From an uncultured Bacillota bacterium (GTDB lineage Bacteria; Bacillota; Clostridia; Christensenellales; QAND01): 8,736 nucleotides of DNA. Positions 6,478-8,736 of this stretch are shown here, piece after piece (positions within the stretch are counted from its first letter, which is position 1; the number at the start of each line of letters is the position of its first letter). Below the pieces are notes generated by a model. That model was not told the DNA's origin. It was given only the letters and a program-made list of their open reading frames with translations, and made no database searches. Position numbers and translations under genes: made by a program. Location of the stretch: positions 1 through 8,736 of the forward strand of contig CAJLPK010000069.1 of assembly GCA_905208455.1 (NCBI GenBank), read 5' to 3'.

Positions 6478-7176
6478 ATGAAATATGCAGCAAAGCGTTG
6501 CTTTTGCACATTGCTGTGCATGGGAATGATGGGCCTGTGCACTGCCTGCGGAGCAACCGAACAGATGCCGGCGACAGATACGCCTGCCGCATCGGCGGCA
6601 GCGCCGGCACAGACAACTGAGGCAGCAGCGGCCACACCAACAGAATCCGTTGCGCCGGCACCCACGAGCACGCCGGCGAACCGGCAAACGGAAAAGCCGG
6701 CAAAGCCCAAAGCAACCGCAACGCCGAAGGAAAAGACAAAGCAGGATTATTTGGCCATGGTCCCGAATTTTTCCTCGGATGAAGAGGAACGCTTGAGACA
6801 GAAATGGGAGATCAGCGCCAAGGGGAAATACTACAATCATCCGGATCTGAACTATTACTACGAACGGATGCTGGGGATTACAGACATCACCAATTATGAT
6901 AAAGAGTTGTACAGTGATACGAAAGTGCTGGATATGGATTTTCTTCGGAAGTGCCCTAAGGAGGTATTGCATTTAGGGAGAAATACCTATTATGCTGTAC
7001 ACGGCAGAATGTTTGATAATAAAGATATTTTTTATCATTTTTTGGGAAAAATGTGGTACGAACCGAAATATACGCCGAAAGAATACGATGAAAAAATGGG
7101 CACGAAGGTGTTGAATGATATAGAAAAAGAGAATTTGAAACGAATTAGGCAGGCGGAGAAGGAAAAGGGAGCCTAA
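6478..7176 (+). CDS. Lipoprotein with a C-terminal YARHG domain
   Basis: A 232-residue protein. The signal peptide ends in a lipobox, LCTAC, with the lipidated cysteine at residue 24. A low-complexity Ala/Pro/Thr linker follows (about 28-80), rich in PA pairs, then a charged Lys/Glu stretch. The last 75 or so residues match the YARHG extracellular domain: LRKCPKEVLHLGRNTYYAVHGRMF, then FYHFLGKMWYEP, then LNDIEKENLKRI. The signature here is YAVHG rather than YARHG. The domain is common in membrane-anchored proteins of Firmicutes and its function is not well known; a cell-envelope role is likely. The ATG at 6478 is preferred because GGGGGG precedes it by 7 nt; an in-frame ATG at 6463 overlaps that site and would put MGGNQ before the signal peptide. 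It is probably co-transcribed with the amidohydrolase. No terminator follows until 7287. Confidence 0.88.
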   Translation: MKYAAKRCFCTLLCMGMMGLCTACGATEQMPATDTPAASAAAPAQTTEAAAATPTESVAPAPTSTPANRQTEKPAKPKATATPKEKTKQDYLAMVPNFSSDEEERLRQKWEISAKGKYYNHPDLNYYYERMLGITDITNYDKELYSDTKVLDMDFLRKCPKEVLHLGRNTYYAVHGRMFDNKDIFYHFLGKMWYEPKYTPKEYDEKMGTKVLNDIEKENLKRIRQAEKEKGA

Positions 7177-7208
7177 ATCCATAGGAGGCTGGGAGAAAGA
7201 TGCTTGCT

Positions 7209-7238
7209 TTTACGTTTTATTTATGCTAACATTAATAT
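7209..7238 (+). promoter_or_regulatory. Possible promoter for the MATE leader RNA
   Basis: TTTACG (7209-7214), 18 bases and then TAATAT (7233-7238) could start a leader RNA near 7245. An overlapping alternative is TTGCTT (7204-7209), 17 bases, TAACAT (7227-7232). Both are weak, so the leader may instead be made by readthrough from the lipoprotein gene. Some promoter or readthrough is required because none fits after the terminator. Confidence 0.35.
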
Positions 7239-7244
7239 CGTTTG

Positions 7245-7337
7245 GTATGATTTTGCCGGAGGGCAATCATTCATTTGCAATGATAGGCTGGATAAGGCAA
7301 CGGGTTTGTCCCCTGTTGATTATCCGGCTTTTTGTTT
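7245..7337 (+). ncRNA. Structured leader of the MATE gene (attenuator or unrecognised riboswitch candidate)
   Basis: The stretch contains three pairing elements. A hairpin ATCATT-N7-AATGAT lies at 7266-7284. The terminator hairpin lies at 7287-7328. The segment GCCGGA (7255-7260) is exactly complementary to TCCGGC (7323-7328), the base of the terminator's 3' arm; AATCA (7265-7269) can also pair with TGATT (7317-7321). In that alternative fold the outer helix encloses the first hairpin and a CAAC/GTTG hairpin, a three-way-junction shape. It matches none of the riboswitch consensus sequences I can recall. The structure is hand-folded and its role is inferred from position. Confidence 0.4.
7287..7337 (+). 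terminator. Intrinsic terminator directly upstream of the MATE gene
   Basis: A 9-bp stem GCTGGATAA/TTATCCGGC (one G-U pair) is extended by a small internal loop, CAAC/GTTG, a single-base bulge and GGG/CCC, and is followed by TTTTTGTTT. The T-tract ends 3 nt before the AGGAGGT of the MATE gene. It may end the amidohydrolase-lipoprotein transcript, attenuate MATE expression, or both. Confidence 0.85.
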
Positions 7338-7340
7338 ACT

Positions 7341-7347
7341 AGGAGGT
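7341..7347 (+). promoter_or_regulatory. Ribosome binding site of the MATE gene
   Basis: AGGAGGT lies five bases before the ATG at 7353, a near-ideal site. It begins right after the terminator T-tract, so the MATE message must come through the terminator. Confidence 0.8.
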
Positions 7348-7352
7348 AGGCA

Positions 7353-8678
7353 ATGGATCTTTTGCACGGAAAAGTAAAAACCATCTATTTCAGGTATCTT
7401 GCGGCCGCTTTTGGCAGCGCCATGATCACATCTATTTATAGCATTGTGGATATGGCGATGGTAGGGCAGTACCAAGGCCCCAGCGGCACAGCAGCATTGG
7501 CGGTGGTAGCCCCGATCTGGAATATCATTTTCAGCCTAGGATTGCTGACAGGGATTGGCGGCTCTGTTTTATATAGCCATGCAAGAGGGAAAAGCACAAA
7601 AGGGGAAGCCAATGAGTTTTTCACGGTTTCGATGCTGGCGACTATATTTTTTGCGCTGGCGAGCTGGGCGGCCATTGTATTTTTTGAAAAACCGCTGCTC
7701 ATGCTATTTGGAGCGGATGAGACGCTGCTTCCTCTTGCACAGGAATATTTGATACCGATCCGCTTTGCTGTTCCTTTGTTTGTATTCAACCAAATGCTGG
7801 CGGCTTTTTTGCGTAACGATAACCGCCCTGGCTTAGCAACAGGGGCGGTGCTGGCTGGCGGCATTTTCAATGTAGTCGGCGACTATGTTTTTGTCTTTAC
7901 CTGTGATTTTGGGGTTTTTGGGGCGGGGCTGGCTACGGCGCTCGGCGCTTTGATTACCTTCCTTGTGATTGTCTCTCATTTCTTCTCCCCAAAAAACACC
8001 CTGCGCTTGGTATCCCCGCATAGGGTCTTTGGAAAATGCAAGCGCATGCTGACCCTTGGGTTTTCTACATTTTTCATTGATATTGCGATGGGGATCCTAA
8101 CGATGATGTTTAATCGCCAGATCATGCACTACTTTGGAACGGATGCCCTTTCCGTATATGGAATCATTGTAAATATCGGGACTCTGGTGCAGTGTTGTGC
8201 ATATAGTGTAGGGCAGGCGGCACAGCCTATCATTTCTATCAACCATGGTGCAAAAGCGGGCAAGAGAATACAGGAGACATTAAAATATGCACTGCAGGCT
8301 GTGGCGTTCTTTAGCTTATTTTGGACAGTGATTGTTTTGGCTGTCCCCAATCTCTTCATTTATATTTTTATGTCGCCTACGGCAAATGTTTTAGCAATCG
8401 CACCGGGTATTTTACGGAGCTATGGGATTTCGTTCCTTTTACTGCCGCTGAATATCTTTTCGACGTATTATTTCCAATCCATTATGAAAGCAGGCGCCTC
8501 TTTCTTTGTATCGGTGATGCGGGGCGTTGTGATCAGCGGCATTATGATTTACATACTGCCGCGCATGTTTGGCGGCACGGCGCTATGGTTTGCCATGCCG
8601 GTCACAGAGGTCATTGTAGCGGTTGTCGTAGTATTTTGGATTGTTCGGTATACACGAAGGCTGGCGCATATAAAGTAA
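7353..8678 (+). CDS. MATE-family multidrug/toxin efflux transporter
   Basis: A 441-residue, strongly hydrophobic protein, the usual MATE length, with about 12 predicted membrane helices. Family marks include an early helix with SIYSIVDMAMVGQYQGPSG, the AALAVVAPIWNI segment, and in the second half a repeat of the same bundle with GQAAQPIISINHGAKAG, the counterpart of the N-lobe segment. These inner-membrane antiporters export cationic drugs, dyes or metabolites using a Na+ or H+ gradient. The sequence resembles the clostridial MATE/MepA-like group, but substrate and coupling ion cannot be read from it. The start follows AGGAGGT at a five-base distance. Expression seems to depend on the leader terminator just upstream. 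A strong terminator follows 7 bp after the stop, so it is the last gene of its transcript. Confidence 0.92.
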   Translation: MDLLHGKVKTIYFRYLAAAFGSAMITSIYSIVDMAMVGQYQGPSGTAALAVVAPIWNIIFSLGLLTGIGGSVLYSHARGKSTKGEANEFFTVSMLATIFFALASWAAIVFFEKPLLMLFGADETLLPLAQEYLIPIRFAVPLFVFNQMLAAFLRNDNRPGLATGAVLAGGIFNVVGDYVFVFTCDFGVFGAGLATALGALITFLVIVSHFFSPKNTLRLVSPHRVFGKCKRMLTLGFSTFFIDIAMGILTMMFNRQIMHYFGTDALSVYGIIVNIGTLVQCCAYSVGQAAQPIISINHGAKAGKRIQETLKYALQAVAFFSLFWTVIVLAVPNLFIYIFMSPTANVLAIAPGILRSYGISFLLLPLNIFSTYYFQSIMKAGASFFVSVMRGVVISGIMIYILPRMFGGTALWFAMPVTEVIVAVVVVFWIVRYTRRLAHIK

Positions 8679-8681
8679 AGA

Positions 8682-8710
8682 AAAAAGAGCCCTGTGAAAG
8701 GGCTCTTTTT
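8682..8710. terminator. Terminator after the MATE gene, possibly bidirectional
   Basis: The 7-bp perfect stem AGAGCCC/GGGCTCT (8686-8692 with 8700-8706) has a 7-nt loop, A-rich sequence before it and TTTTT after it, so the stem can extend to 11 bp. A-tract on one side and T-tract on the other allow termination on both strands, as expected between convergent genes. Only 26 bases remain to the window edge. Confidence 0.9.
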
Positions 8711-8736
8711 GATGGAATGTGCTATCCTTAAGCAGC

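Noticed and set aside
6208..6972. Open frame of 254 codons on the minus strand, very rich in Cys and Arg
   Set aside because: It is antisense to the amidohydrolase end and the lipoprotein linker; the odd composition comes from the GC-rich linker read backwards.
7200..7229. Nine-codon open frame MLAFTFYLC after AGGAGG, a possible leader peptide for attenuation
   Set aside because: The spacing to AGGAGG is 11 nt, it overlaps the likely promoter, has no run of regulatory codons, and ends about 58 nt before the terminator stem, so evidence is too thin to annotate.
7281..7305. Resemblance of CTGGATAA to the conserved core of the TPP riboswitch
   Set aside because: The other TPP elements, such as CTGAGA, are absent and this segment is the 5' arm of the terminator.
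8711..8736. Possible end of a convergent minus-strand gene (TTA at 8729-8731)
   Set aside because: Only a few codons would be inside the window, so no coding claim can be supported.

Overview
The window looks like chromosomal DNA of an anaerobic, probably gut-associated, member of the Clostridia. The reasons are strong AGGAGG-type ribosome binding sites, sigma-A-like promoters, a clostridial sensory [FeFe]-hydrogenase paired with a SpoIIE-type phosphatase, a YARHG lipoprotein, and roughly balanced base composition. I cannot name a genus. I see no transposase, integrase, phage gene, CRISPR array, tRNA or rRNA.

The left half (1-4687) is read leftward. It holds the 5' part of an aconitase-superfamily hydratase (cut by the window edge, TTG start), a small lipoprotein gene with its own promoter and terminator, and a two-gene operon with a 4-bp ATGA overlap. 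That operon encodes a PAS-containing sensory [FeFe]-hydrogenase-like protein followed by a SpoIIE/PP2C phosphatase. The right half (4784-8710) is read rightward. It holds a YtcJ-type amidohydrolase, a YARHG-domain lipoprotein and a MATE efflux transporter. The two halves are separated by back-to-back divergent promoters at 4723-4812.

The phosphatase pair reads as a signalling module: a ferredoxin domain and an H-cluster domain sense H2 or redox state, a PAS domain and helix pass the signal on, and the co-translated phosphatase is the output. No kinase or phosphoprotein target is visible here. The amidohydrolase and YARHG lipoprotein are probably one transcript, with a 26-nt gap and no terminator between them. 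The remaining genes have no obvious shared pathway.

The least explained element is the 176-nt gap before the MATE gene. A good intrinsic terminator ends about 4-8 nt before the MATE ribosome binding site, which leaves no room for a promoter. Its 3' arm can also pair with a second upstream segment that encloses two hairpins. This suggests a transcription attenuator or an unrecognised riboswitch-like leader controlling the exporter.
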